Assembly: GCA_043842855.1 (NCBI GenBank)
Contig: JBBPJF010000001.1
Coordinates: 1 to 64,000, forward strand
Reading direction: 5' to 3'
Length of the DNA: 64,000 nt
Source: QFNR01 sp043842855
GTDB lineage: Bacteria; Pseudomonadota; Gammaproteobacteria; Burkholderiales; Neisseriaceae
Shown here: piece after piece, positions 43,400-53,400 of the stretch
Numbering within the stretch: position 1 is the stretch's first letter
Layout of the letters: each line of letters opens with the position of its first letter
The notes under the pieces: generated by a model
Database searches by the model: none
Told to the model about the DNA's origin: nothing
What the model saw: the letters and a program-made list of their open reading frames with translations, nothing else
Made by a program: the position numbers and the translations under genes

Positions 43400-44614
43400 T
43401 TAATTTAGACGGTTTTCCGCCTCATTTATCCATAAAAAACGCGTATCCACTACAGCTGTCGCCAGCATAGTCAGGATGACCACTAGGGCAAAATAGATAA
43501 TTGCTACACCTGGGGTGATCGAAACTATTCGTTCATGGAAGACAGAGGTCATCACCATAATAACAAAAACATCAATCATCGACCATCTACCAATACGCTC
43601 TATCAAGACATGAGCCCGAGATAAATAAATTGTGGGAAAAATTTTTTTATAACTTAGAGTCAGTAATATGATCATTAAGATAAAAATTTTAACTATAGGG
43701 AGTAAGAAACTAACTAGGAAAATAATGATAGAAACTAAATAGTCTCCAGAATTCCAGAGCATTATGACACCTTCCAACAAGGTATTTTGATAGGATTGCC
43801 CAAAGATCCTAGAAGTGTTCATCATGGGTAATAAATTAGCAGGAAAATAAAGAATGATGGAAGTTATCAGTAATGCCCAAGCAAGTTGCAATCTCAGTCT
43901 CATATTCTGTTGCCAAGGGCCTCCTTTAAGCTCTTCTGAAACATCAAATTTTATCTCAGTTATTTCTGATACTTTATCTATTAACCAATAATCCGAATTA
44001 GTTAAAACTACTCTAGCTAAGAAAACAGAGCAACTAAACAACGTAAGCATCGTATAGCCCAACTGAAATGTAACTAAAACTCTAATCTTAATAAGGGCTA
44101 TAGTGATGGCTACCAAAAAGAGATCTACCATAATCCATGGCTTAAGCCCAATGACCAACTTAGCTACAGTTGCAAGTCCTCTGTAATTACGCTGAAGGTA
44201 AATACCCGCATACACGTATAGCACAGTGACAATAAAGATTAAAGGCAATACCAATACAAATAACAGAAACACAAAGGCTAGAAACATTGAACCATGCCTA
44301 GTTAAAAGTGAAAGTATCTGCCATATTGCAACGGTATTAGCCTGTTTAGTGTAAGGAATAATCGTAGAAAGTAAGGAAAATTTAAAAGATAAGATAAAGG
44401 CAAATAGAGCCAACCCTGTATACAAAACAGTAATAGCAACTGGATACTTTTCAATTCGAATTACTGTCTCCTGACAACGAGGACATTTTACCTGCTCCCC
44501 GGGATTCACCGTTTCTATTTCAAATGACTTTGTACAAAACTGACAACAGATATCCCTAGAAGAAATAGAATAACTCAAATTATTAACCTCTGTCGTCCTA
44601 GAGCTAGCTTGCAT
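43400..44614 (-). CDS. pqiA: Intermembrane lipid transport membrane protein PqiA
   Basis: This 404-residue inner-membrane protein is thought to load lipids into PqiB. The N-terminus has a zinc-ribbon-like pair CQFC (24-27) and CPRC (44-47). Two PqiA-type membrane modules follow, each with four helices. The second copy lacks the CxxC pair seen in some homologues, though its ELKGGPWQQNMRLRLQLAW linker is clear. It is the first gene of pqiABC; in E. coli the operon answers to superoxide stress, which cannot be judged here. Confidence 0.92.
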   Translation of the reverse strand: MQASSRTTEVNNLSYSISSRDICCQFCTKSFEIETVNPGEQVKCPRCQETVIRIEKYPVAITVLYTGLALFAFILSFKFSLLSTIIPYTKQANTVAIWQILSLLTRHGSMFLAFVFLLFVLVLPLIFIVTVLYVYAGIYLQRNYRGLATVAKLVIGLKPWIMVDLFLVAITIALIKIRVLVTFQLGYTMLTLFSCSVFLARVVLTNSDYWLIDKVSEITEIKFDVSEELKGGPWQQNMRLRLQLAWALLITSIILYFPANLLPMMNTSRIFGQSYQNTLLEGVIMLWNSGDYLVSIIIFLVSFLLPIVKIFILMIILLTLSYKKIFPTIYLSRAHVLIERIGRWSMIDVFVIMVMTSVFHERIVSITPGVAIIYFALVVILTMLATAVVDTRFLWINEAENRLN

Positions 44615-44739
44615 TTTATTTACCTGAATTTTATTTTCTCCAAGCTCCCAGTCCCCTCTAAATTTTTCTTATTTTAATCTATCCATTAGAAGTCCTTGTT
44701 TTGTAGCCCTTAACTTCACAGTAGTAAGCACCGTAAACT

Positions 44740-46539
44740 TCAAGCCTGTCTAGTGGAAAAAGCTAATTCACGCACAGAATCCTGCAGATTCCAAAAATTA
44801 GCATAATGTCCCTTTGCCTCCAGTAACTGAGCATGTGTCCCAATTTCTACTAAACGTCCTTTATCAAGCACCAGTATCTTATCGGCACCTTTTGTAGTAG
44901 TGAGGCGGTGTGAAATAACGATGACTGTTTTCTCCTTGATTAACGCCTCTATCGCGGCTTGTACTGCTAACTCATTTTCTATATCCAGAGCAGCTGTAGG
45001 TTCATCTAATACGACGATAGGAGCCTTTTTCAATAGAGATCGAGCAATTGAGATCCTTTGTTTTTCTCCTCCAGAAAAATTATTACCATTATCTTTAACC
45101 ATCGTTGCATAACCATCAGGTAATTGCGTTATGAATTCATGGCAATGGGCCATTTTAGCTGCCTCATATACTTCCTCCGGACTTGCCCCTTCATTCCCAA
45201 AGCAGATGTTGTTATAGACCGTATCATTAAATAAGTAAACATCTTGGAAAACTATTGTAATCAAACGCATCAATTGCTCAAGGGGAAAGTTTCTTATATC
45301 AATGCCCCCAATCTTTATTACACCCTCTTGAGGATCAGAAAACCTCATTAATAATCTCACCAAGGTTGATTTGCCGCAACCGCTCGCTCCTACGATTGCC
45401 GTCATACTCTGAGCAGGAAATTCTACGGATAAATTATTTAAAACAATCTGGTTGCTATTTTTATAATAAAAACTCACATTTTGATAAGAAACTGAATAAT
45501 CTACCGGAGAAAGCGATAAACTCTCAGGTGATTCCTGTGATGGGAGATTTAAAAGTTCCTCGATACTCTTGTAACCAATAGCTAATACTTCTACTGCTGC
45601 TGCAAAAAGCACTAGAGTAGAGAACATCTCGTTGAAACGAACAAAAATTACTAATGCAGTGACGATCACTGTTGCACTTAGGGAACCGGTGAGGACCCAT
45701 AGCGTGCCCATAGCAATAGCCACATATAAGCCTAGTTCCACCGTAGAAAGAATAATAAGGTTAGGCTTCCCGCCTTTTTTCTGACCTATGTACTGAATGG
45801 TTTTCACACGTTCACAAAAGGTTTGATATTGGTTTAAATTTTTAGAAATAGTACAACTAGAGCGAATCACCGCAATACCTTGAATCAATTCAACCAACTC
45901 AGAATTCATTTGTTCAACTGCTCTTGCCAAGTAAGTGAAACCCCTTTGGAAAGCCGGTCTTCGCCACAAATAAAGCATAAAAGATAGGGGAAATATACCC
46001 AGTAAAATCAGTGCGATCCTTATATCTATCCACAACATTCCTGCTATTACTACTAGAGGCACGCCGGTAGCAAATATCACTGAAGAAAGAATGCTCGCAC
46101 TATACCCCACAGCCTCTTCTACATGACTTAAAAAAATAGCATTAAATTCTCCGGCACGTTTTTGATATATGACCTCTAGGGGCACTTCCTTCAGTTTTTC
46201 GCCTAATATGAGTCTTAATTCACTCGCTGCTTCAAGGCTCTTTCCCTCAAAGTCATAATCCAAGGACAACCATTTAAATAAGAGACTAGTTAGCCCTATT
46301 ATGGAAAAAATGACCAGCCACCATAACAGGCGTTGAGTATCAGAAGCTTGTATTGCATTAAACAAGGGATAAAGAGCTAATAGCATTAAGCCTAGCAATA
46401 CCGAAGAGAAAAAACTGTAGGAAATGCTTCTCACCAGTGACTTTCTATAATTGCCACTGGCCTTTAAAACTTCCCTGAAAGCTCGTCTAGCTGAATCTAG
46501 ATTTAGAAATAATTTCTGCAAGAGTAGTTTTAATTCCAC
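44740..46539 (-). CDS. ABC half-transporter, YbtQ/IrtB-like (siderophore uptake)
   Basis: This 599-residue half-transporter has an N-terminal six-helix exporter-type membrane domain (about 35-320) and a C-terminal ATPase. Walker A GASGCGKSTLVRL, signature NFSGGEKQRISIARSLLKKA and Walker B VVLDEPTAALDIENE are intact. The sequence around the signature and D-loop is that of the YbtQ/IrtB group, which despite the exporter fold imports ferri-siderophores. It starts with GTG 13 bases after the partner gene, so the two form one operon and likely a heterodimer. An alternative is a peptide or lipid exporter. Confidence 0.82.
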   Translation of the reverse strand: MELKLLLQKLFLNLDSARRAFREVLKASGNYRKSLVRSISYSFFSSVLLGLMLLALYPLFNAIQASDTQRLLWWLVIFSIIGLTSLLFKWLSLDYDFEGKSLEAASELRLILGEKLKEVPLEVIYQKRAGEFNAIFLSHVEEAVGYSASILSSVIFATGVPLVVIAGMLWIDIRIALILLGIFPLSFMLYLWRRPAFQRGFTYLARAVEQMNSELVELIQGIAVIRSSCTISKNLNQYQTFCERVKTIQYIGQKKGGKPNLIILSTVELGLYVAIAMGTLWVLTGSLSATVIVTALVIFVRFNEMFSTLVLFAAAVEVLAIGYKSIEELLNLPSQESPESLSLSPVDYSVSYQNVSFYYKNSNQIVLNNLSVEFPAQSMTAIVGASGCGKSTLVRLLMRFSDPQEGVIKIGGIDIRNFPLEQLMRLITIVFQDVYLFNDTVYNNICFGNEGASPEEVYEAAKMAHCHEFITQLPDGYATMVKDNGNNFSGGEKQRISIARSLLKKAPIVVLDEPTAALDIENELAVQAAIEALIKEKTVIVISHRLTTTKGADKILVLDKGRLVEIGTHAQLLEAKGHYANFWNLQDSVRELAFSTRQA

Positions 46540-46552
46540 TAGAGGCTCCCAC

Positions 46553-48289
46553 TCACAATTGCCAAGCTTGAGCTTGTTGATAAGCTGTCCACAAACGATA
46601 ATAGTATTGCTGTTGTGCTAACAGACTGGCATGGGTCCCATATTCAACCATCTCTCCTTGGTGCAAGACCACAATTTGGTCCGCGTGGCTGATATTTGAC
46701 AGTCTATGGGCAATCATAATAACTGTTTTACGATACATCAGCTGATCAATTGCTTTTAAGAGTAGAGCCTCATTCTCTGGATCTGCATGTGCAGTTGCCT
46801 CATCCAAAATTAAGATAGGCCGATCCTGTAGGAAGGCTCTGGCTATGGTTATTCTCTGTCTCTGACCACCTGATAAACTCTGACCTCTCTCTCCTACGAA
46901 AGAATCATAACCATTAGGTAGCTGCATGATAAATTCGTGGGCCTGTGCCTTTTTTGCTGCCTCTATTATCTCGGCCTGACTTAACCCCTCTAGCCCATAA
47001 GCAATGTTGTTAGCAACAGTATCATTAAATAGGAAATTATCTTGAAAGATAAAAGAAATATAACCCATTAATCTATCCGGATGAATCTCTTTTACTGGAA
47101 CTCCACCTATTTTGACTTGTCCTAAAGTGGTGTCCCAAAATCTGGGAATCAACCTAACTAAAGTACTTTTTCCAGACCCAGAAGTACCAACTATAGCTGT
47201 GAAAGTATTTTCCTTTAACTCAAAACTTATCTGCTTTAGTACTGGCTCTTTTACTGCCTCATAGGTAAAAGTAACCTGTTCAAAAACTATATCGTAACCT
47301 CTCGGCTCCCTAGGATTTGGAGAAATAGGAAGAGTTGGAATAGCCTCAATTTCCTGTATACGTTCTATGGACCAGCGAGCTTTTCTTAAAGCATATTGCA
47401 AAAACATATAGGGCGAGATCGACTCTATCAAGCTAACTCCGATTAAAAGCACACTAAACCAACCGAGAAAGTCTAATTGTTTGCTATGCTGTAAGTAAAA
47501 CCCAAACCAGGAAACTATAAGTATCGTCGGAATAGGTGTTGATAGCACTACTATGAGTCGGTAGATTGGTCCTACTTTCCTATACCAACCTAACATTAAG
47601 TCTCTATGCCTCCTTAAAGCATCCTTATAGAGCTTAAAAGAACTAGAGCCACTATCGAATAGTTTTATAACAGGCATAGCCTGAATAAACTCAATAATAG
47701 AAGCACTAACCCTTTCAGTTGACCTTATCTGATCTGCCATTTGCTTTTCAGTACCTCTTGAGGATAACTTTACTGACAATAAAATCAGGGCAACAAATAA
47801 GATAGGTAAAAGCATCCATTTCCAGCTAAAGAACAATAAAACAGGAAAGATTAGGAGTGGAGCAATGATAGCTCGAGCCAATAAAGGTGGGGCATCTGCC
47901 ACATAAGCGTGTAAACCTTTTACATCATCTTGCAACACCTTAACCAGTGTACCTTGACCAAGCCGGTAAACTTCCCCCAAAGGTAAGCGGCTAATCTGTT
48001 GGGTGATGCGATTCCTTAAAATCGCTTCTAAGTCATAAGAAGCAAAGTGCGATACATCCGCTGCCTTTAACTTTGTGTATACACTAATCAGGATTAAGCT
48101 CAATAAAAGTGAGAGCAGGCCCAAGCCGCTTCTCAGCGAAAGCTCCCCTCTCATAAGGCCATTTCCCAAAAATAACATATCTACTAAGGCAGCTACGTGC
48201 CCCACTACAGAGATACAACTCAATGTAATGGCTAAATTTAGTTTTCCACGTATGGGCGCTGTGATCGAACCTAAACGTATTTTCTTCAT
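46553..48289 (-). CDS. ABC half-transporter, YbtP/IrtA-like (siderophore uptake)
   Basis: This 578-residue half-transporter has a membrane domain (about 20-300) followed by an ATPase with Walker A GTSGSGKSTLVRL, signature SLSGGQRQRITIARAFL and Walker B ILILDEATAHADPENE. The ATAHADPENE D-loop variant is characteristic, as I recall, of the YbtP/IrtA branch. It has no N-terminal FAD-binding siderophore-reductase domain, unlike mycobacterial IrtA. It is first in a two-gene operon, divergent from a TonB-dependent receptor, with Fur-like sites in between. Confidence 0.82.
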   Translation of the reverse strand: MKKIRLGSITAPIRGKLNLAITLSCISVVGHVAALVDMLFLGNGLMRGELSLRSGLGLLSLLLSLILISVYTKLKAADVSHFASYDLEAILRNRITQQISRLPLGEVYRLGQGTLVKVLQDDVKGLHAYVADAPPLLARAIIAPLLIFPVLLFFSWKWMLLPILFVALILLSVKLSSRGTEKQMADQIRSTERVSASIIEFIQAMPVIKLFDSGSSSFKLYKDALRRHRDLMLGWYRKVGPIYRLIVVLSTPIPTILIVSWFGFYLQHSKQLDFLGWFSVLLIGVSLIESISPYMFLQYALRKARWSIERIQEIEAIPTLPISPNPREPRGYDIVFEQVTFTYEAVKEPVLKQISFELKENTFTAIVGTSGSGKSTLVRLIPRFWDTTLGQVKIGGVPVKEIHPDRLMGYISFIFQDNFLFNDTVANNIAYGLEGLSQAEIIEAAKKAQAHEFIMQLPNGYDSFVGERGQSLSGGQRQRITIARAFLQDRPILILDEATAHADPENEALLLKAIDQLMYRKTVIMIAHRLSNISHADQIVVLHQGEMVEYGTHASLLAQQQYYYRLWTAYQQAQAWQL

Positions 48290-48322
48290 TGCTTCACAAT
48301 TCTAGAACCACAAACAATAGCT

Positions 48323-48339
48323 AAAACCATTCTCATTAT
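48323..48339 (-). promoter_or_regulatory. Fur-box-like site upstream of the ABC pair
   Basis: The plus strand reads AAAACCATTCTCATTAT. The right part ATTCTCATTAT matches one half of the Fur consensus closely (GATAATGATTCTCATTATC-type forms), and the left part is weak. It lies about 35-50 bases before the ABC gene start, where a repressor would act. Confidence 0.45.
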
Positions 48340-48462
48340 ATAAAATTCATACTTCTCATAGAATAAATTCTCTTCCATTTATCGGAATGGCATCATTTTT
48401 CTAAGGGGATCAATAAAATATCTAAAAGCCCAAATTTTCTTCAAAGATAACTTTGAAATTAA

Positions 48463-48481
48463 AATGATATAAACTATCATT
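48463..48481. promoter_or_regulatory. Fur-box-like palindrome upstream of the TonB receptor
   Basis: A perfect inverted repeat AATGATA-TAAAC-TATCATT lies 41 bases before the receptor ATG. The half-sites match Fur-box hexamers (AATGAT and ATCATT), and the site sits where a promoter is expected. The centre spacing is wider than in the 7-1-7 model, so Fur binding is probable but unproven. Confidence 0.5.
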
Positions 48482-48522
48482 ACAGCCTATTTCTCTTCCT
48501 ATAACTAGCCAAGTGAATCCCC

Positions 48523-50742
48523 ATGAAAATTACTAAAAAGCTTTCCTTAAAGCCTCTGACAATCTGGATGCTGTATTTCAGTGCTGTTTCTACCCTGGCA
48601 GCTCCCTTTAAAACTATGAATGCTGCAACGAAATCAGCTCACCTGCAGCTTGCAGAGAATCTATCAACACAAAACAAAGAATCTCCCGTATATACTCTGA
48701 ATCCCGTAGTAGTCACAGGTTATGGTTTTTCAAATTTTGTTTATGACATCCCTGGCTCGGTAGATGTAGTCAGGTCGGATCAAATTAATGCAACTAATCT
48801 TCGCACTCTAGAAGAATTAAAGGGGAAAGTGTCTGGGTTAACCTTTCAAAATAATGGTTCAGCAGCAGATAGTTATATTTTCATACGTGGTGTAGGGGAT
48901 TTTATCGACGAATTTGGCAAAAGCACCCAAGTATCTATCGATGGCATGCCGCTAGTTAATACTGAGATGAAAAATATTCTCCTACAAAATGAAGTAGAAT
49001 CAATAGAAATACTCAAAGGCCCACAAAATGTCTTGTATGGCCCTTATGCAAAAGCTGGTGCCATCAACATCAAGACAAAAGTACCTAAAAAAACTGGAGG
49101 TACCCTTGGTTTGAGTATGGGGAATGATGTGCAAAGAGGGGCTTACTTCAACTATAACTACGTTTTCAATCCCTACTTTACCATCAGTACTAGTTTTAAT
49201 CTGGATGCAGATAAAGGCTGGTTAACTAGTTATCCTGCTGGAAAAAAATACGGTGGTAGAAATTTCAGAGATTATTCTTTCAAAGCGTTTATCACCCCCT
49301 CCGATGCAACCTCTATCATCTTCCGATATTTAAGGGGAAATCGCCGCCTAAAAGGACCTATCATGGTGAGTTATTCCCCCTTAGAAGATAAATTTTATTC
49401 ATATCGCCTTCCCACCCCTCCTAACCCTTGGACGCCTCGCATAGGTAAAGAATTGCCTTACTACCATTTCGGTACGGTAGCTGACCCGATTACCCTTTCC
49501 AAAAGTAATTTATTTGGTCTAGAATTGCTTCATCACTTTGACCAACATGTAGCGTTAGAAGCTAGAACTAGTTATAGTGAACAAAATCGCTACCGCGTTA
49601 CCGATGCAACAACCTCTTCCCTAGAACTTAATCCAGATAGGGCGGTTCTTACCTCTATAGATACTATTTTTCAAAGAAGCTTCTTTCAGGACCTTCGCCT
49701 AAAAGCTGAATACGAAAAATATAAGTGGATACTGGGTGCTTCTGTACATAAAACGACTAATAACGTAGATCGTATAAATTTATTGCTTGTTAATACGGGC
49801 TTTAAAGGTAAAGACTACAGCTCTGGCTTTTATAGCCAACTTCAATGGTTACCAATTCCTTCGTTTGAATTTAGTGTAGGCGCGCGATACCAGAAGGATA
49901 GAATAAAATATACTGGTAAACTAGGAAAAGATTCAGTTTTAAATAACGGATTAGCAGCCGCGTTTGGCGTTAACCGCAAAAATTCTGTGCCCTCTACGCC
50001 AGATAGCGTCTTAGACCATACTTTTGTTTACTCTGGCACAGCTACCTGGAAAATTAATCCTTATAATCACCTTTACTATACACATGCTACCTCCTATAAG
50101 CCAGGGGGTTACTCTTCTGGTTATTTTCCTGGAACCTATGCTAAAGAAACTGCCAGAACTAATGAAATAGGCTATAAAGGCAGGTTTTCTGATGATAAAG
50201 TCTACCTTAGTGCTGCTCTCTTCGATACTAATTTTCAGGACATGCAGCAGTTTAACCCAGTAACCTATGTGATTAGTAACATTGCCAGGGTAAGCTTTAA
50301 AGGTTATGAACTACAAGGTAAGCTAACTATTACACCTCAATGGAACATAGGGTTAAATTACACTCGGGTAAGTACCCGAATCAAAAGTTTTAAGGGAGGT
50401 ACCACACCCGTTGGAAAAAGCCATCCTTACTTCCCGCACTATACTGGTAATATCTTTTCCAGTTATGAAAAAAAACTTTCTCAGGGAAATTTACGTTGGT
50501 ATGCCGAACTTAATTTCTGGGGTAATCAGTACATAGATTTTTATAACCGGCTTAAGCTTAAACCAATACAGCTAGTTAATACTTCAGTTACTTGGCAGCA
50601 TAAACAGCATGAGGTCAAACTATGGGTCAATAATCTCTTAAATAAAAAATACTTAGCTAGTGCCTACTCTACTGGAGGTCACGAAGGCGCTGCTTTTGGT
50701 AGAGGTAGGACTTTTGGCATAAATTACCGGTATAGCTTCTGA
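48523..50742 (+). CDS. TonB-dependent outer-membrane receptor, FyuA-like
   Basis: This 739-residue outer-membrane ferri-siderophore receptor has a signal-like N-terminus (about residues 1-36) and a TonB-box-like NPVVVTGYG. The plug domain follows (YDIPGSVDVV, then EELKGKVSGLTFQNNGS, IRGVG, SIDGMPL and EILKGPQNVLYGPYAKAGAINI). The 22-strand barrel ends in an aromatic Phe (GINYRYSF). The plug and the YTHATSYKPGGYSSGYFPG segment resemble the yersiniabactin/pesticin receptor FyuA in layout. Divergent YbtPQ-like transporters support siderophore uptake. No siderophore synthase genes occur nearby, so it may scavenge siderophores made by others. Confidence 0.88.
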   Translation: MKITKKLSLKPLTIWMLYFSAVSTLAAPFKTMNAATKSAHLQLAENLSTQNKESPVYTLNPVVVTGYGFSNFVYDIPGSVDVVRSDQINATNLRTLEELKGKVSGLTFQNNGSAADSYIFIRGVGDFIDEFGKSTQVSIDGMPLVNTEMKNILLQNEVESIEILKGPQNVLYGPYAKAGAINIKTKVPKKTGGTLGLSMGNDVQRGAYFNYNYVFNPYFTISTSFNLDADKGWLTSYPAGKKYGGRNFRDYSFKAFITPSDATSIIFRYLRGNRRLKGPIMVSYSPLEDKFYSYRLPTPPNPWTPRIGKELPYYHFGTVADPITLSKSNLFGLELLHHFDQHVALEARTSYSEQNRYRVTDATTSSLELNPDRAVLTSIDTIFQRSFFQDLRLKAEYEKYKWILGASVHKTTNNVDRINLLLVNTGFKGKDYSSGFYSQLQWLPIPSFEFSVGARYQKDRIKYTGKLGKDSVLNNGLAAAFGVNRKNSVPSTPDSVLDHTFVYSGTATWKINPYNHLYYTHATSYKPGGYSSGYFPGTYAKETARTNEIGYKGRFSDDKVYLSAALFDTNFQDMQQFNPVTYVISNIARVSFKGYELQGKLTITPQWNIGLNYTRVSTRIKSFKGGTTPVGKSHPYFPHYTGNIFSSYEKKLSQGNLRWYAELNFWGNQYIDFYNRLKLKPIQLVNTSVTWQHKQHEVKLWVNNLLNKKYLASAYSTGGHEGAAFGRGRTFGINYRYSF

Positions 50743-50874
50743 GCTAGGATTCGTTAACCCACGCTATATATTTGATGCAATGCTCTAGTTCAGCTGATGG
50801 TTTTACTGTAGACTGCATTAAAATCGCTGTATAACCTCAAAGGTATTTGTGAAATGAACCTTGAAAAGAAATAG

Positions 50875-52023
50875 ATGACTGACCAGTCGGTAGGAATAGT
50901 AATCCCACAAACCATTGCTTTTGAGGAGCCCTTACTACTCAAGCAAGGGGTTCATCTACCTCGATTTGAGCTTAGAATCGAAACATATGGCCATTTAAAT
51001 CCCTCACATGATAATGCGATACTAATTTGCCATGCGCTATCTGGCAACCACCACGTAGCTGGCAAATACCATGAAGCGGATACCCGTGCTGGATGGTGGG
51101 ATTATATGGTAGGCCCCGGAAAACCAATTGATACAAGATATTTTTTTGTCGTTGGGGTTAACAATTTGGGGGGATGCCACGGTAGCACTGGCCCAACCTC
51201 TCTTAACCCTGAAACAGGACAGATTTATGGCCCTAACTTTCCTCTCATACATGTGGAGGATTGGATAGCTTCTCAAGCTAGACTGGCTGATTTCTTCAAT
51301 ATTCGACAATGGGCAGCGGTGGTCGGAGGTAGCTTGGGTGGCATGCAAGCTCTGCAGTGGGCCATTGACTTCCCCTCCCGTTTACGATCTGCCGTTATCA
51401 TTGCAGCTGCTCCTAAGCTCAGCGCACAAAATATTGCTTTTAATGATGTAGCAAGGCAGGCTATTTTGTCAGACCCTAATTTTCACCATGGGTTTTATCA
51501 AGCACATAATACAAAACCGTTAAAAGGCTTGAGCGTGGCTAGAATGATGGGACATATTACTTACCTTGCAGAAGCAGGTCTGGGTCTAAAATTTGGTCGT
51601 GAACTCAGCCAATCTGAGCTGCAATATAGCTATGACAGTGAATTTGAAGTGGAATCTTATTTGAGATATCAAGGGGATAAGTTTGCAGAAGCCTTTGATG
51701 CTAATAGCTATCTCTTGATGACTAAAGCGCTTGACTACTTTGATCCAGCTGCAGCCTATGGCCATTCCCTGCAGGCGGCTATGCATCGGGTAGAAGCAGA
51801 TATATTGTTGATTAGCTTTACCAGTGACTGGCGTTTTTCACCAGAACGGAGTAAAGAAATGGTGCAAGCACTACTTCATGCTGAAAAAAAAGTTCAATAT
51901 TTAGAAATTGAATCTGAGCATGGCCACGATGCTTTCTTGCTACAAGATGCTCCCTACTTAGCAGCCATACGTCTTCACTTTGAACGTTTAGCCAGTGAGT
52001 TAACCACCCATGTTACGTCCTGA
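50875..52023 (+). CDS. metX: Homoserine O-acyltransferase MetX
   Basis: This 382-residue alpha/beta hydrolase-fold enzyme acylates homoserine at the start of methionine synthesis by the direct sulfhydrylation or transsulfuration route. The nucleophile is S153 in VVGGSLGGMQALQW. NNLGGCHGSTGPTSLNP is the MetX signature, and the Asp and His of the triad lie in FTSDWRFSPERSKE and SEHGHDAFLL. MetX can use acetyl- or succinyl-CoA and the sequence alone does not settle which. Its end overlaps metW by 14 bases. Confidence 0.95.
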   Translation: MTDQSVGIVIPQTIAFEEPLLLKQGVHLPRFELRIETYGHLNPSHDNAILICHALSGNHHVAGKYHEADTRAGWWDYMVGPGKPIDTRYFFVVGVNNLGGCHGSTGPTSLNPETGQIYGPNFPLIHVEDWIASQARLADFFNIRQWAAVVGGSLGGMQALQWAIDFPSRLRSAVIIAAAPKLSAQNIAFNDVARQAILSDPNFHHGFYQAHNTKPLKGLSVARMMGHITYLAEAGLGLKFGRELSQSELQYSYDSEFEVESYLRYQGDKFAEAFDANSYLLMTKALDYFDPAAAYGHSLQAAMHRVEADILLISFTSDWRFSPERSKEMVQALLHAEKKVQYLEIESEHGHDAFLLQDAPYLAAIRLHFERLASELTTHVTS

Positions 52024-52609
52024 TCTATCCTATTTATACGCTTGGGTTAAAAGAAATAGCCGTGTACTAGACCTAGGATGCGGTTCTGGTGAGTTGTTGG
52101 AAGCTCTAAGCAAAGAAAAAGGCTGTCTTAGCTATGGTGTGGAAATAGATATTGCTAAAACCCTGCAAGCTATGAAAAAAGGTATAAGTATTTTACAACT
52201 AGATATTGAAAATGATTTTTCAATTTTTAAAGAAAATCAATTTGATATAGTTATTTTATCTCAGACGCTCCAAGCCATGAGAAATCCAGAACTTATTCTG
52301 CAAGAAATGCTGAGACTTGCTGAAGAAGCAATTGTTTCTTTCCCTAATTTTGGTTATTGGCGTAATCGTTTACAATTAAGTCTAGGCGGAAAGATGCCGA
52401 TTTCTGAAAATATGCCATATAGTTGGTTCGAAACGCCGAATATTCACTGGTGTACCATTGAAGATTTTGAATCCTTATGTAAAAAAAATACCATTCAAAT
52501 ATTAGATAAAATCGTACTGACTCAAGGTAAGTCGATTGCATATTGGCCTAACTTATTAGGTAGCCTAGCAGTTTATCGACTAGGTAGAGGGATGAAATAT
52601 AACGGATGA
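52010..52609 (+). CDS. metW: Methionine biosynthesis protein MetW
   Basis: This 199-residue small methyltransferase-fold protein is required with MetX for homoserine acylation in several proteobacteria and may activate MetX. The SAM motif I is VLDLGCGSGELLEAL (19-33), followed by DIVILSQTLQAMRNP and SFPNFGYWRNRLQLSLGGKMP, the MetW signature. It overlaps metX by 14 bases and thyA by four. Confidence 0.95.
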   Translation: MLRPDLSYLYAWVKRNSRVLDLGCGSGELLEALSKEKGCLSYGVEIDIAKTLQAMKKGISILQLDIENDFSIFKENQFDIVILSQTLQAMRNPELILQEMLRLAEEAIVSFPNFGYWRNRLQLSLGGKMPISENMPYSWFETPNIHWCTIEDFESLCKKNTIQILDKIVLTQGKSIAYWPNLLGSLAVYRLGRGMKYNG

Positions 52610-53400
52610 AAATTTACTTAGAATTACTCAAAACAATCTTAGCAGAGGGACAAAACAAAGAAGATCGCACTGGTGTGGGAACACGGTCTATTTTCGGTTA
52701 CCAAATGCGATTTGATTTGCAAAGGGGATTTCCTCTTTTAACTACCAAGAAGTTACACCTTCCATCTATTATTTATGAGTTATTATGGTTTTTAAGAGGG
52801 GAGACGAATGTACATTATCTTCAGGAGCATGGTGTTAGTATCTGGAATGAATGGGCAGATACAGAAGGTAATTTAGGTCCTATCTATGGAAAACAGTGGC
52901 GTGCTTGGCCCAATTACGACGGAGGAACTATTGATCAGATCCGTGTTCTAATAGAAACTATCCGCCGTGACCCGGATTCCAGACGTCTGATAGTTTCTGC
53001 TTGGAATCCTGCTCAATTACAACAAATGGCACTTCCCCCATGTCATATACTGTTTCAATTTTACGTGGTGAACCAAACTCTTTCCTGTCAACTTTATCAG
53101 CGTAGCGCCGATGTCTTTTTAGGGGTTCCTTTTAATATAGCAAGCTATGCGTTATTGACTTCAATGGTAGCGCAGGTAACTAATCTGAAACCCGGTGTCT
53201 TTATACATACGCTAGGGGATGCACACTTATATCGGAATCACCTTGAGCAAGTACAGCTGCAGCTGACAAGACAACCTAAACCTCTACCAACGCTGCTGCT
53301 AAATCCGTCTATAAAAGATATTTTCAGCTTCAACTTTGAGGATTTTTCTCTTTTAAATTACGAATCTCATCCAGCTATTCGTGCTGAGGTAGCAGTATGA
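52606..53400 (+). CDS. thyA: Thymidylate synthase
   Basis: This 264-residue enzyme, identical in length to E. coli ThyA, methylates dUMP to dTMP using methylenetetrahydrofolate and producing dihydrofolate. The nucleophile is C146 in ALPPCHILFQFYV. EDRTGVGTRSIFGYQMRFDL, LYQRSADVFLGVPFNIASYA and HTLGDAHLYRNHLEQ mark the folate and dUMP sites. It overlaps metW and folA by four bases each. Confidence 0.98.
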   Translation: MKIYLELLKTILAEGQNKEDRTGVGTRSIFGYQMRFDLQRGFPLLTTKKLHLPSIIYELLWFLRGETNVHYLQEHGVSIWNEWADTEGNLGPIYGKQWRAWPNYDGGTIDQIRVLIETIRRDPDSRRLIVSAWNPAQLQQMALPPCHILFQFYVVNQTLSCQLYQRSADVFLGVPFNIASYALLTSMVAQVTNLKPGVFIHTLGDAHLYRNHLEQVQLQLTRQPKPLPTLLLNPSIKDIFSFNFEDFSLLNYESHPAIRAEVAV

